From: Paenibacillus woosongensis | GTDB lineage: Bacteria; Bacillota; Bacilli; Paenibacillales; Paenibacillaceae | Reading direction: 5' to 3' | Assembly (NCBI RefSeq): GCF_009725165.1 | Contig: NZ_WNZW01000010.1 | Coordinates: 62,001-126,000, forward strand | DNA length: 64,000 nucleotides | Position numbers and translations under genes: made by a program | Shown here: positions 40,058 to 48,673 of the stretch, piece by piece | How the letters are laid out: the number at the start of each line of letters is the position of its first letter | Position numbering within the stretch: the stretch's first letter is position 1 | The notes under the pieces: model-generated | The model's database searches: none | What the model saw: the letters and a program-made list of their open reading frames with translations, nothing else | Told to the model about the DNA's origin: nothing

Positions 40058-41521
40058 ATGTTCAAAGGACGCACAGTTACTTTACTCGTATTGGTCGCTA
40101 TGGTGGTTAGTAGTCTTCTCACCGTGACTTTGACGGGCCAATGGAGCTTGGCTGGCTCGGGACAGCTGTCCAGTGGCTTGTTTGCGGATATCGGCGGACA
40201 GCCGAAGAGCGATATTAAGAAAATCGAGACGGCGCTTGATCTGGTAACTAAGAACTATGTGGAAAAAGTGGATCGCAGCAAGCTCGTGGATGGCGCCATC
40301 AATGGCATGATGAATGCGCTGGATGATCCCTTCTCTTCATATATGGCCGGGGCAACGGCTCAGCAATTTTCCGAACAAATCGAAGGATCCTTTACGGGAA
40401 TCGGCGCGGAGGTATCGAGTGAGAACGGCAATGTCGTCGTCGTGTCGCCCATCAAGGGTTCTCCGGCGGAGAAGGCCGGCATCAAGCCAAAGGACATTTT
40501 GTTGTCGGTGAACGGCGAATCGTTTGAAGGTCTTACCCTGAATGAGGCCGTAGCCAAAATCCGCGGCCCTAAAGGAACGGAAGCCAAAATCAAAGTGAAG
40601 CGTGCCGGAGTAGCGGAAGCTCTGGAATTTACGATTGTACGCGCCGATATCGCTCTGGAAACGGTGTATGCCCGGATGGAGAAGGATCATGTCGGGGTTA
40701 TTGAAATTACGGAGTTCTCAATGAATACGGCGAACCGCTTCAAGAAAGAACTGGAGGCATTGGAGCAGCAGGGGATGAAAGGTCTGGTCATCGACGTGCG
40801 GAATAATCCGGGCGGTGTGCTGCCGATCGTCATCGAAATGTCGGAGCTGTTTGTGCCAAAAGGCAAAGGAATCGTTCAGGTAGAAAATAAGAACGGGCGC
40901 CGTGACGCCACATTATCAGAAGGCTCAGGCAAACCTTATCCGATCGTCGTAGTAACGAATAAAGGCAGTGCCAGCGCTTCGGAGATTTTGGCGGGGGCGC
41001 TGCAGGAATCAGCGGGAGCGAAGCTGGTCGGGGAACCGACTTATGGCAAAGGTACTGTCCAGTCGAGCTACTCCCAGGAGATGGGCGACGGCAGCATGCT
41101 CAAAATCACAATTGCCAAGTGGCTGACACCAAACGGAGAGTGGATTCACAAGAAAGGAATCCAGCCGGATATCAGCGTATCCCAGCCGGATTACTTCTCG
41201 GTAGCTCCGATTAACAAAGAGAAGACTTTCAAATTCGATACGCTCGGCGAAGATGTGAAGAGCGCGCAAGTCATGCTCAAAGGTCTCGGGTACGATCCGG
41301 GCCGGGTAGATGGCTATTTTGACAAGAATACGGAGCGTGCGCTGAAGAAGTTCCAAAGCGACCAAGGAATACGCGCGGATGGCGAATTGGATGCCAAGAC
41401 AGCTGAGAAGCTGGAGAGCAAGTTGATTGAGCTGATCCGCGATCCGAAGAATGATGCACAATTGAACCGTGCCCTGGAGGAAATCCGGAAGGAAATAACC
41501 CAAGCGGCGTCGAAACCATAA
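40058..41521 (+). CDS. S41 carboxyl-terminal processing protease (CtpB-like)
   Basis: A 487-residue protein. N-terminal membrane anchor (LLVLVAMVVSSLLTVTLTG), PDZ domain near residues 95-175 (GIGAEVSSENGNVVVVSPIKGSPAEKAGI), S41 protease with the serine in GSASASEILAGALQ and the lysine in GEPTYGKGTVQ, then a C-terminal peptidoglycan-binding domain (VKSAQVMLKGLGYDPGRVDG). CtpB in Bacillus activates the SpoIVFB pathway; whether this one does cannot be told. The start ATG 40058 follows AGAGGCGGTG. An upstream GTG at 40046 overlaps that site. Confidence 0.9.
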   Translation: MFKGRTVTLLVLVAMVVSSLLTVTLTGQWSLAGSGQLSSGLFADIGGQPKSDIKKIETALDLVTKNYVEKVDRSKLVDGAINGMMNALDDPFSSYMAGATAQQFSEQIEGSFTGIGAEVSSENGNVVVVSPIKGSPAEKAGIKPKDILLSVNGESFEGLTLNEAVAKIRGPKGTEAKIKVKRAGVAEALEFTIVRADIALETVYARMEKDHVGVIEITEFSMNTANRFKKELEALEQQGMKGLVIDVRNNPGGVLPIVIEMSELFVPKGKGIVQVENKNGRRDATLSEGSGKPYPIVVVTNKGSASASEILAGALQESAGAKLVGEPTYGKGTVQSSYSQEMGDGSMLKITIAKWLTPNGEWIHKKGIQPDISVSQPDYFSVAPINKEKTFKFDTLGEDVKSAQVMLKGLGYDPGRVDGYFDKNTERALKKFQSDQGIRADGELDAKTAEKLESKLIELIRDPKNDAQLNRALEEIRKEITQAASKP

Positions 41522-41550
41522 GAGGGCTGATTTCAGCCTTCTTTTTTCTT
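41520..41550 (+). terminator. Terminator of the ctpB-like gene
   Basis: AAGAGGGCTGA (41520-41530) pairs with TCAGCCTTCTT (41533-41543) with one wobble, followed by a T-run. The stem starts within the stop codon. Confidence 0.8.
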
Positions 41551-41803
41551 AGGATGGATTGTTGATGGGCCGTCAAGGTGATTGTCAGAGAACGTTAGGA
41601 TGATTGCTGGAGACTGGCTCAATTAGCAGGGTGTTATGATGGGTCCTGAAGAGCAATAAATGGTAGGGACCTATGTTATTGCAGGAGCGTTAAAAGGTGG
41701 GGGCGGTATGATGGCTGCCACTGGAGCCGTTAGGACCTTGCTGATCAAAACTTTAGAATGACTGCTAGTGGAGTTAGGATACTTGATGGGGCAACTTTAG
41801 GGT

Positions 41804-41878
41804 GGTTGCCGGGGTAACTGTCAGGACGGTTGCTGGAGTAACTGTTATAATGGTTAGCTGGAGTAACTGTTAGAATTT
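41804..41878. repeat. Degenerate 24-bp tandem repeat
   Basis: Three units with the core GGAGTAACTGTTA start at 41804, 41828 and 41852. Weaker similar words run back to about 41560. It lies in a gene-free stretch of 813 bp (41522-42334) with no credible ORF. Confidence 0.6.
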
Positions 41879-42064
41879 AAGTGGATTTGTTGTATTTAAA
41901 AGCTGCACTTTAACGTTTAACGTATAATTAGCTGGATTTCCTGTACTTAAAATGTGCCTTGCAGGACAGTAAAGTAACAAACAGTGGTTTAGATACAGAA
42001 AATACAGCTATTTTTATCAAATCGGCGCAAAATGATAAAATAGACACAAGTAATACAGTTAAAT
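41876..42064. repeat. Four-unit interspersed palindromic element, copy E2
   Basis: Direct units begin TTAAGTGGATTTG at 41877 and TTAGCTGGATTTC at 41928 (51 bp apart). Inverted units end ACAGCTA at 42010 and ACAGTTA at 42061 (51 bp apart). Total span 186 bp. Unit 2 and the reverse complement of unit 3 share TAGCTGnATTTyCTGTA. Subfamily A. Confidence 0.75.
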
Positions 42065-42094
42065 CGCGAAGTAGAGCTGAGCTGAACTCAGCTG

Positions 42095-42270
42095 AGCAGA
42101 TCTAAGTAGATCTAAGAAGATTTAAGTAGATCTAAGAAGATTAAAGTAGACCAAAGTAGACCAAAGTAGACCTAACAGACCTAACAGACCTAATAGACCT
42201 AAGTAGACCTAAGTAGACCTAAGTAGACCCGGGTAGTCATGAGCAGCCATGAGTAGTCATGAGTAATCTT
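42095..42270. repeat. Ten-bp tandem repeat array
   Basis: About 17 units of a 10-bp word (AAGTAGATCT, then AAGTAGACCT, then variants such as GAGTAGTCAT) run with almost constant phase; a few units near 42175-42195 are 9 bp. It directly follows element E2 and ends 65 bp before the MinJ-like gene. Confidence 0.8.
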
Positions 42271-42334
42271 GGAAAGTTATGAATGATTGATACTGAATGT
42301 CCTTTTGTAAAACGGATGGGAGCGTGAATACCTT

Positions 42335-43696
42335 TTGGATACCGTGCTTGAAGTTCTGTGGATGCTGGCTGAAGCGGCAGGGCAGCTTCTCTTGCAGCCG
42401 TTCTATTATATTGCGATTATTCTAATGATGCTTATTTATAGACGTCAGGTGCTGCTGGAGCGCAAGCTGTTTCATGTCAGGCTGCACAGTTGGGGCGTAC
42501 AGACCTGGCGTACGGTTCTGGGAGGACTCTTGGCAGGACTCTTCGTTTCGCTTGTCTCGCTGTTTACCGGTATGACTTTAACGGTGGAAGGAATTATCTG
42601 CATTTGGGCTGTTACGCTGCTCCTCCTGTTATTCCGCGTCCGCTACTTATGTCTGGCTTATGCAGTGGGGCTGCTTGGCATAGCCCAGTTTATTATTAAT
42701 TTGGCTCCGGGCTTGCAAGGCCAGGGATGGACTGCTGAGATATTGCGCGTGATCCGGGAGCTTAATATCCCGGCTCTTTTATGCCTGGTAGCCGTGCTGC
42801 ATGTAGCTGAAGGGTTTCTGGTGCGCTGGCAGGGGGCATCCTTTGCGGGGCCGTTGTTTTTTGAAGGGAAGCGCGGCAAGCTGGTTGGCGGCTACCAATT
42901 GCAAAGCTTGTGGCCGGTTCCGCTGTTTCTGATGATACCGGCGCACACGACGGGGGCTATGCTGCCATGGACTCCGTTATTCGGCGGGGAAGCCTGGCAG
43001 GAAGGCTTTCAGTGGATTGCATTACCTATTATGATTGGCTTTTCGGAGGTAACTACGGGACTGCTGCCGCGGGCTAAAGCAAAGGTGTCTTCTGGCCGTT
43101 TGCTCGGCTATGGGACGATTATGCTGGTGTTGGCGCTGTTAAGCGCATGGTGGAGTCCGCTGACGATTGCCGCTGCGCTGGCGGCCATTCTTTTACATGA
43201 AGGACTGGTTTGGCTCAGCCGTTTCGAGGAGCAGAAGCGCAGTCCGCTGTTCGTCCATCCTGTTGACGGGCTCAGAGTGCTAGCGGTGCTGCCGGGAAGC
43301 CCTGCCGAGGAGCTTGGCATCCAGGCTGGCGAGACGATCATCAAGGTGAACGGCACTCCGGTGGCTACGAAAGAGGAGCTTCATGCCGGGCTGCGCATGA
43401 ATCCCGCCTTCTGCAAGCTGGAGGTGCGCAACCTCGCGGGCGAGAGCAAGTTCCTGCAGCGCGCAATTTACGCAGGCGAGCACCATCAGCTGGGCGCCAT
43501 TCTGGCGCCGGACGATCAAGCGCCTGTTGCTGTGCGGATGCGGCCGATCGCGCTTTTGCATCTGCTCCGCCCGCGCCGCGAGGGAGAGTCGTTCCGTGGC
43601 GGCGCTAGCCGATCTGCCGGAAGGCAAAGGGGCAAGAAGCTGGCGGACAAGCCGCAGCCGCCCCAGCAGGAGCTGGGGGCCGAGACGGAAGGCTAG
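42335..43696 (+). CDS. MinJ-like PDZ membrane protein
   Basis: A 453-residue protein with about eight membrane helices (IAIILMMLIYRR, LLAGLFVSLVSLFTGM, VTLLLLLFRVRYLCLAYAVGLLGI and others), followed by a cytoplasmic PDZ domain near residues 305-375 (LRVLAVLPGSPAEELGIQAGETIIKVNGTPV) and a basic, low-complexity tail. This architecture matches MinJ (YvjD) of Bacillus, which links DivIVA to MinCD at cell poles and septa. In B. subtilis minJ lies near ctpB and ftsEX, as here. The start TTG 42335 is uncertain: GGGAG is about 12 bases upstream. Identification rests on architecture plus context. Confidence 0.75.
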   Translation: MDTVLEVLWMLAEAAGQLLLQPFYYIAIILMMLIYRRQVLLERKLFHVRLHSWGVQTWRTVLGGLLAGLFVSLVSLFTGMTLTVEGIICIWAVTLLLLLFRVRYLCLAYAVGLLGIAQFIINLAPGLQGQGWTAEILRVIRELNIPALLCLVAVLHVAEGFLVRWQGASFAGPLFFEGKRGKLVGGYQLQSLWPVPLFLMIPAHTTGAMLPWTPLFGGEAWQEGFQWIALPIMIGFSEVTTGLLPRAKAKVSSGRLLGYGTIMLVLALLSAWWSPLTIAAALAAILLHEGLVWLSRFEEQKRSPLFVHPVDGLRVLAVLPGSPAEELGIQAGETIIKVNGTPVATKEELHAGLRMNPAFCKLEVRNLAGESKFLQRAIYAGEHHQLGAILAPDDQAPVAVRMRPIALLHLLRPRREGESFRGGASRSAGRQRGKKLADKPQPPQQELGAETEG

Positions 43697-43740
43697 CGTT
43701 TAGCCTAGCGGGAGCCGTGGACCTGCAGCGGGTTCGCTGA

Positions 43741-43915
43741 GTTTTCAGGGCTTATAGGCGGTGCAGGGTTTTCGGGCTTATCGGTTATGAGGCTTATATG
43801 ACCTGTTGGGCTTATGAGGCTTGGCTTATCAGGTTAGTGGCTTGAAGAGCTTATCTGGTCTATAGACTGATAAGGCTTAGATAAGGCTTGTAGGGTTGTA
43901 GACTTGAAGACTGGA
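43741..43915. repeat. Degenerate GGCTTAT-type repeats
   Basis: The word GGCTTAT or GAGGCTTA recurs about ten times at irregular intervals between the MinJ-like gene and its terminator. No ORF. Probably decayed tandem repeat. Confidence 0.5.
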
Positions 43916-43929
43916 TAGAAGCTGCAAAG

Positions 43930-43966
43930 GGCAGTTCAGAGGCATTCCTCTTGAACTGCCTTTTTT
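43930..43966 (+). terminator. Terminator after the MinJ-like gene
   Basis: GGCAGTTCA (43930-43938) pairs with TGAACTGCC (43952-43960), with GAGG/CCTC inside around CATT, and TTTTTT. Lies 230 bp beyond the stop codon. Confidence 0.9.
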
Positions 43967-44224
43967 AGTGTGTGCGTTTTATGCGGGAAATGGATTGCTT
44001 GTCGATTTAACAGCTGGTATTTTCAATAAGTCTCGTCTTGGGGAAGATCAGGGTCGTTTGCAAGTTGCGAGTTCCAATAAAACTGCGAAAATACAGGATT
44101 TTATCTTATTGAGGTACATATTAGGCGAAAATGATGCAAAAGCGGCCCGGTCCCCTAAAAAAAGTGGAGTCTTTCACTCTAATAAACTAGTCTACTGATT
44201 ATGACTAAATGGCCACGATGAGGT

Positions 44225-44416
44225 AACTAGATGTATTTCATGCAGTTAGTTCATCGATTTTGACCGTGTTAGAGGGAACTAACTGCAAAAACTGCATTTA
44301 GTTTTAAGCAATTTCGACGAGTTAGCTTTATTCGGGTAAACTAGCTGCATGTTTTACACTTAGCGCAAGTATTTTCTTTAAAAAAGCTTATCTAGCTGTA
44401 TAAAATACATTTAGTT
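44225..44416. repeat. Four-unit interspersed palindromic element, copy E3
   Basis: Units begin CTAGATG at 44227, CTAACTG at 44279, CTAGCTGCAT at 44341 and CTAGCTGTA at 44392; the last two end CTTAG (44363) and TTTAG (44414). Intervals are 52, 62 and 51 bp and the span is about 189 bp. Each unit is itself nearly palindromic, so the orientation of units 3 and 4 is ambiguous. Subfamily A. The rest of the gap (43967-44224, 44417-44593) shows nothing I can support. Confidence 0.65.
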
Positions 44417-44593
44417 TAAAATTGACCGAGTAAAACCAAAGGGCTGGACGGCAGTCACCAACGCCCGGCAATTTTCTAACAAACCCCAATGCCAACAGCC
44501 GAAAGGCGGGATATCACGAGGATTGCCGAGAGTCGCTAGCTGTTTATTAGCTCGGTCGTTCTGTGCTTGCGTTGCTCGAGTTAGGATATAAAC

Positions 44594-44634
44594 AAAAAAA
44601 CGCACCGCGAGCAATATGATGTGCACGCGGTGCG
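44594..44634 (-). terminator. Terminator of the motAB operon
   Basis: CGCACCGCG (44601-44609) pairs with CGCGGTGCG (44626-44634). Read on the minus strand it is followed by seven T (44594-44600). Placed 36 bp after the motB stop. Confidence 0.9.
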
Positions 44635-44669
44635 AAGGAAAGTCATATGAAATGAACAAGCTAAGCTAA

Positions 44670-45536
44670 CTATTGCTGTAGCTGGCGCAGCACAGTGATT
44701 TCGACGCGGCGATTTTTCTGGCGCCCGGCTTCGGTGGAGTTGTCGGCATCGGGACGGGTGTCCGCATATCCGGCATATTGAAACCCGTTCGGGTCGAGCT
44801 TCTCTGTGTCGACGAAATAGCGAAGCACGGACAAGGCTCTGGCTCCAGACAACTCCCAGTTATCCTTGTATTTCGAGGCATGGACGATCGGCAGATTGTC
44901 CGTGTGCCCTTCGATGCTGATGACCGTGTCAAGCGTGCCGAACAGGCTGGCGAGCTTGGCCAGCGTTTTGGCTGAGCCTTCCTTGAGTTCGGCTTTGCCT
45001 ACGTCGAACAGGAAGCGATCGCTTAATGTGATGGAGATGCCCTTGGGCAGATCGGCTACCGTGATTTGATCCTCCAGTCCGTTATCTTTTATATAAGCTT
45101 CGATCATTTTCATTAAATTGAGCAGCTCCTCCTCCTGCTTGCGGAAGGCGAGCTCACGCTCTGTAAGCGGTCCTTGCGGGGATGCTCCCAGCGTCGGGTC
45201 GCTGCCTTGGTTTTGATCGGGGCCCTGAGCGTCCTTGCCGTTGTTTCCCTTCTGATTCGTACCGAGCTCTCCTTCGGATGGAGGGTTGCGATGCGTGAAG
45301 CGGTCGGCCGAGCCGAGAATCCCGCTGCCATTTTCCAGAACCGAGTCCCCGCTTTTGAACGTCTGCTGCAGTGAAGCGGTCACCTCTTCATATTTTTCAA
45401 TATCAAGGCGGCTCATGGCATACATAATCACAAAGAAAATCAGCAGCAGTGTGATCAGGTCGGCATAAGTAATCAGCCAGCGGTCCTTGGTCTCTGCTCC
45501 TTCTCTTCGGCGTTGTCTGTTGTTGCGCTGCCTCAT
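44670..45536 (-). CDS. motB: Flagellar motor stator protein MotB
   Basis: A 288-residue protein. A basic N-terminal leader precedes a single helix with the proton-path aspartate region RWLITYADLITLLLIFFVIMYAMS. The C-terminal OmpA-like peptidoglycan-binding domain has ISIEGHTDNLPI and NWELSGARALSVLRYF. It anchors the stator in the wall. The start overlaps the motA stop by ATGA, so they are coupled. Bacillus species may have a second stator (MotPS); the aspartate-containing TYADLITLLL fits either, so MotB is favoured but not proven. Confidence 0.9.
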   Translation of the reverse strand: MRQRNNRQRRREGAETKDRWLITYADLITLLLIFFVIMYAMSRLDIEKYEEVTASLQQTFKSGDSVLENGSGILGSADRFTHRNPPSEGELGTNQKGNNGKDAQGPDQNQGSDPTLGASPQGPLTERELAFRKQEEELLNLMKMIEAYIKDNGLEDQITVADLPKGISITLSDRFLFDVGKAELKEGSAKTLAKLASLFGTLDTVISIEGHTDNLPIVHASKYKDNWELSGARALSVLRYFVDTEKLDPNGFQYAGYADTRPDADNSTEAGRQKNRRVEITVLRQLQQ

Positions 45537-46369
45537 AGGTCATTCTCCATAAAGGAAGTTGATGATGAAGACCTGGACGAAGACGAAGCAGAAGCTGAAG
45601 GCGCAGAAGCTGGCAGGCCGTCGTTGATACCGGCCAAGAAGGACTCCATTTTCCGCCGTACGAGCAGCGGATGATCTCCATTTTGCACGGACAATACGCC
45701 TTCCAGGATCATTTCCATGCGGCTGATATCGTCTTCTCCGCGAGCTTTGATCTTGGAGGCGATCGGCAGGAAGATGAGGTTGGCGCTGGCGACCCCGTAA
45801 AGTGTAGCTGTAAAAGCCAAGGCGATCGAAGGGCCGAGTGCCGTAGGCTCCGTCAGACTGCCCAGGACATGGATGAGCCCCATGACCGTGCCAATGATCC
45901 CCATCGTCGGGGCATAACCGCCGGCGGATTCGAATATTTTGGCATAGCTTTCGTACTTCTGTTGTGTCGCATCCATTTCGTATTCCATAATCTGCTGCAC
46001 CATTTCCCGGTCCGTGCCGTCCACGACAAGCTGAATCCCTTCGCGCAAATAGGCGTCGGAATGATCGATAATTTTCTTCTCCAGGGAGAGAACGCCTTCG
46101 CGTCTCGCCGTCATAGCCATATCGACGATGTCTTCAACCAGTTGCCCCGCGCTCGCGTTCGCGGATGTAAAAGCGAGCTTCAAAGCCCGGGGAATCGTCT
46201 TTAATCTGCGCAGAGGGAAGCTGATCATAACCGCGGCAAACGTGCCGCCGAAAACGATCAGAGCAGCCGTAAGCTGCATGAGGCCACCGACCTCCCCGCC
46301 CTCCCATAAAAATCCGCCGATCAAGGCGGCCAGTCCAATGATAATGCCGATAATTGTTGCGATATCCAT
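45533..46369 (-). CDS. motA: Flagellar motor stator protein MotA
   Basis: A 278-residue protein with four helices (IATIIGIIIGLAALIGGFLWEGG near the start). The cytoplasmic loop contacts FliG (PRALKLAFT, EGVLSLEKKI). Helices 3 and 4 include GYAPTMGIIGTVMGLIHVL and GPSIALAFTATLYGVASANLIFLP. With MotB it conducts ions to drive the flagellum. I choose ATG 46369; a longer frame exists upstream but has no similarity to the family, and AGGAG is 14 bases upstream, a weak site. No SigD site was found upstream. Confidence 0.92.
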   Translation of the reverse strand: MDIATIIGIIIGLAALIGGFLWEGGEVGGLMQLTAALIVFGGTFAAVMISFPLRRLKTIPRALKLAFTSANASAGQLVEDIVDMAMTARREGVLSLEKKIIDHSDAYLREGIQLVVDGTDREMVQQIMEYEMDATQQKYESYAKIFESAGGYAPTMGIIGTVMGLIHVLGSLTEPTALGPSIALAFTATLYGVASANLIFLPIASKIKARGEDDISRMEMILEGVLSVQNGDHPLLVRRKMESFLAGINDGLPASAPSASASSSSRSSSSTSFMENDL

Positions 46370-46554
46370 AGATTTGTCGACAGCTCCTATCCTATACTTA
46401 CCGATTGCATCCAGAGGATGAAAAAGGTATAATGACATGGGAACACCCATTCCTATTTTGCGTAATTGTGGAATTGGGAATTCGGGTTCTGAGAACATTT
46501 GGCTTGTCATTTACGTATTCTTTTCTTAAGTATATAGATTTGGGTTAATATTAT

Positions 46555-46580
46555 AAGGAGGCTTTTGTCCTCCTTTTTGG
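46555..46580 (+). other. Hairpin upstream of uvrB
   Basis: AAGGAGG (46555-46561) pairs with CCTCCTT (46569-46575), followed by TTT. It looks like a short terminator or leader hairpin in the divergent motA-uvrB gap; the sense of its use is unclear. Confidence 0.45.
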
Positions 46581-46643
46581 AAATAATGAAGATATTTTCA
46601 TTCCCTAGTATTTCATTTTAGACGATAAGGGTGATGTTGGACA

Positions 46644-48638
46644 ATGAGTGATATTGTCTTTAGCAACAATAAATTCGAGATTGTTTCCGATTTCTCTCCC
46701 CAGGGCGACCAGCCGTCGGCTATCGACCAGCTGGTAGAGGGTGTTAAGCAAGGCAAGCGCCATCAGACGCTGCTCGGCGCGACGGGCACCGGGAAGACGT
46801 TCACGATTGCCCATACGATTGCCAGACTCGGTCGCCCGACGCTTGTGATCGCCCATAACAAGACACTGGCAGCTCAGCTTGCGAGCGAGTTCAAAGATTT
46901 TTTTCCGAACAACTCCGTAGATTACTTCGTTAGTTACTATGACTACTATCAGCCTGAAGCCTATATCCCATCCTCCGACACCTATATTGAAAAAGACTCC
47001 AGCATTAACGAAGAGATCGACAAGCTTAGACACTCGGCGACGAGCTCGCTGTTCGAACGGCGCGATGTCATCATCGTAGCCAGTGTGTCCTGCATATACG
47101 GTCTCGGTTCGCCAATGGAGTACCGCGATCTCGTGCTCTCTTTGCGGGTAGGCATGGAGCGGCCGCGCAATCAGATATTGAGCCGTCTGGTGGATATTCA
47201 GTATCAGCGGAACGATATCAACTTCGTGCGGGGCACGTTTCGGGTGCGCGGCGATGTCCTGGAGATCTTCCCGGCTTCCAAAGGGGAGCAGGCGGTGCGG
47301 GTCGAGTTCTTCGGCGATGAGATCGAGCGGATCACGGAAATCGACGTGCTGACCGGGGAATTGGTGGGGGAACGCGAGCATGTGGCTATTTTCCCGGCCT
47401 CTCACTTCGTTACCCAGGAAGAGACGATGCGCATTGCGATCCAGAATATCGAACGGGAATTGGAGGAGCAGCTCGAGCTGTTCCGCTCGCAGGGCAAGCT
47501 GCTGGAAGCGCAGCGCCTGGAGCAGCGTACGCGTTATGATATTGAAATGATGAAGGAAGTCGGTTTTTGCTCAGGGATCGAGAACTACTCCGGTCCGCTG
47601 ACTTTCCGGGAGCGCGGGGCTACTCCATATACTTTGCTGGATTATTTTCCGGACGATTTGCTGATCGTGGTGGATGAGTCGCACGTTACCTTGCCGCAGA
47701 TCAGGGCGATGTACAACGGTGACCAGGCGCGGAAAACGGTGCTTGTTGAGCATGGGTTCAGGCTGCCTTCGGCGCTGGATAACCGTCCGTTGAAATTCGA
47801 AGAGTTCGAGGAGAAGGCGAATCAGCTGATTTATGTGTCTGCGACGCCCGGCCCTTACGAGATTGAGCATACGGATAAAATGGTGGAGCAAATCATCCGC
47901 CCGACCGGGCTGCTTGACCCGATCATTGAGGTCCGTCCGACGAAGGGGCAAATCGACGATCTGATCGGCGAGATCCAGGATCGCCTGGAGAAGGACGAGC
48001 GGGTGCTGGTCACGACGCTTACGAAGAAGATGGCCGAGGATCTGACGGATTATTTAAAAGAAATCGGCATTAAGGTGCGCTACCTGCATTCTGACATCAA
48101 GACGCTGGAGCGGATGAGCATCCTGCGGGATCTGCGGCTGGGCACCTTCCATGTGCTTGTCGGCATCAACCTGCTGCGGGAAGGGCTCGACCTGCCTGAG
48201 GTGTCGCTGGTAGCGATACTGGATGCGGATAAGGAAGGCTTCCTGCGCTCGGAGCGCTCTTTGATCCAGACGATTGGCCGGGCTGCCCGGAACTCCGAGG
48301 GCCGTGTGCTCATGTACGCTGACCAGATTACGGAGTCGATGGACAAAGCGATCAAGGAGACGGAACGCCGCCGTGCGATTCAGATCGCCTATAATGAGAA
48401 GCATGGCATCACACCGCAGACGATTCGCAAGAAGGTGCGTGATGTCATCGAGGCGACGCGTGTGGCCGAGAGCAAGAGCGAGTACCTGGCCGACGTAGGC
48501 AAAGGCAAGATGTCCAAGCGCGATCGCGAGGCGATGATCGGACGCCTGGAGGCGGAGATGAAGGAAGCGGCGAAGAACCTGCAATTCGAACGCGCCGCAG
48601 AGCTGCGCGACGCTATTCTCGAGCTCAAGGCGGAGTAA
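46644..48638 (+). CDS. uvrB: Excinuclease ABC subunit B
   Basis: A 664-residue protein. Walker A GATGTGKT is near residue 40. The beta-hairpin region [10 protein letters not shown] threads damaged DNA. Helicase motifs DESH and GRAARN are present, and a C-terminal UVR domain ([26 protein letters not shown]) contacts UvrC. UvrB verifies lesions in nucleotide excision repair. AAGGGTGATG precedes the ATG. uvrA follows 35 bp downstream as a two-gene operon. Confidence 0.98.
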   Translation: MSDIVFSNNKFEIVSDFSPQGDQPSAIDQLVEGVKQGKRHQTLLGATGTGKTFTIAHTIARLGRPTLVIAHNKTLAAQLASEFKDFFPNNSVDYFVSYYDYYQPEAYIPSSDTYIEKDSSINEEIDKLRHSATSSLFERRDVIIVASVSCIYGLGSPMEYRDLVLSLRVGMERPRNQILSRLVDIQYQRNDINFVRGTFRVRGDVLEIFPASKGEQAVRVEFFGDEIERITEIDVLTGELVGEREHVAIFPASHFVTQEETMRIAIQNIERELEEQLELFRSQGKLLEAQRLEQRTRYDIEMMKEVGFCSGIENYSGPLTFRERGATPYTLLDYFPDDLLIVVDESHVTLPQIRAMYNGDQARKTVLVEHGFRLPSALDNRPLKFEEFEEKANQLIYVSATPGPYEIEHTDKMVEQIIRPTGLLDPIIEVRPTKGQIDDLIGEIQDRLEKDERVLVTTLTKKMAEDLTDYLKEIGIKVRYLHSDIKTLERMSILRDLRLGTFHVLVGINLLREGLDLPEVSLVAILDADKEGFLRSERSLIQTIGRAARNSEGRVLMYADQITESMDKAIKETERRRAIQIAYNEKHGITPQTIRKKVRDVIEATRVAESKSEYLADVGKGKMSKRDREAMIGRLEAEMKEAAKNLQFERAAELRDAILELKAE

Positions 48639-48673
48639 TATATTTTAAGCTAGTATCAAGGAGATGAAATCTA

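Noticed and set aside
43968-44198. Plus-strand ORF after the MinJ terminator
   Set aside because: Starts at a terminator T-run, has no ribosome site and no protein-like pattern.
46493-46504. LexA (SOS) box before uvrB
   Set aside because: Only one half-site matches; the second half deviates at most positions.
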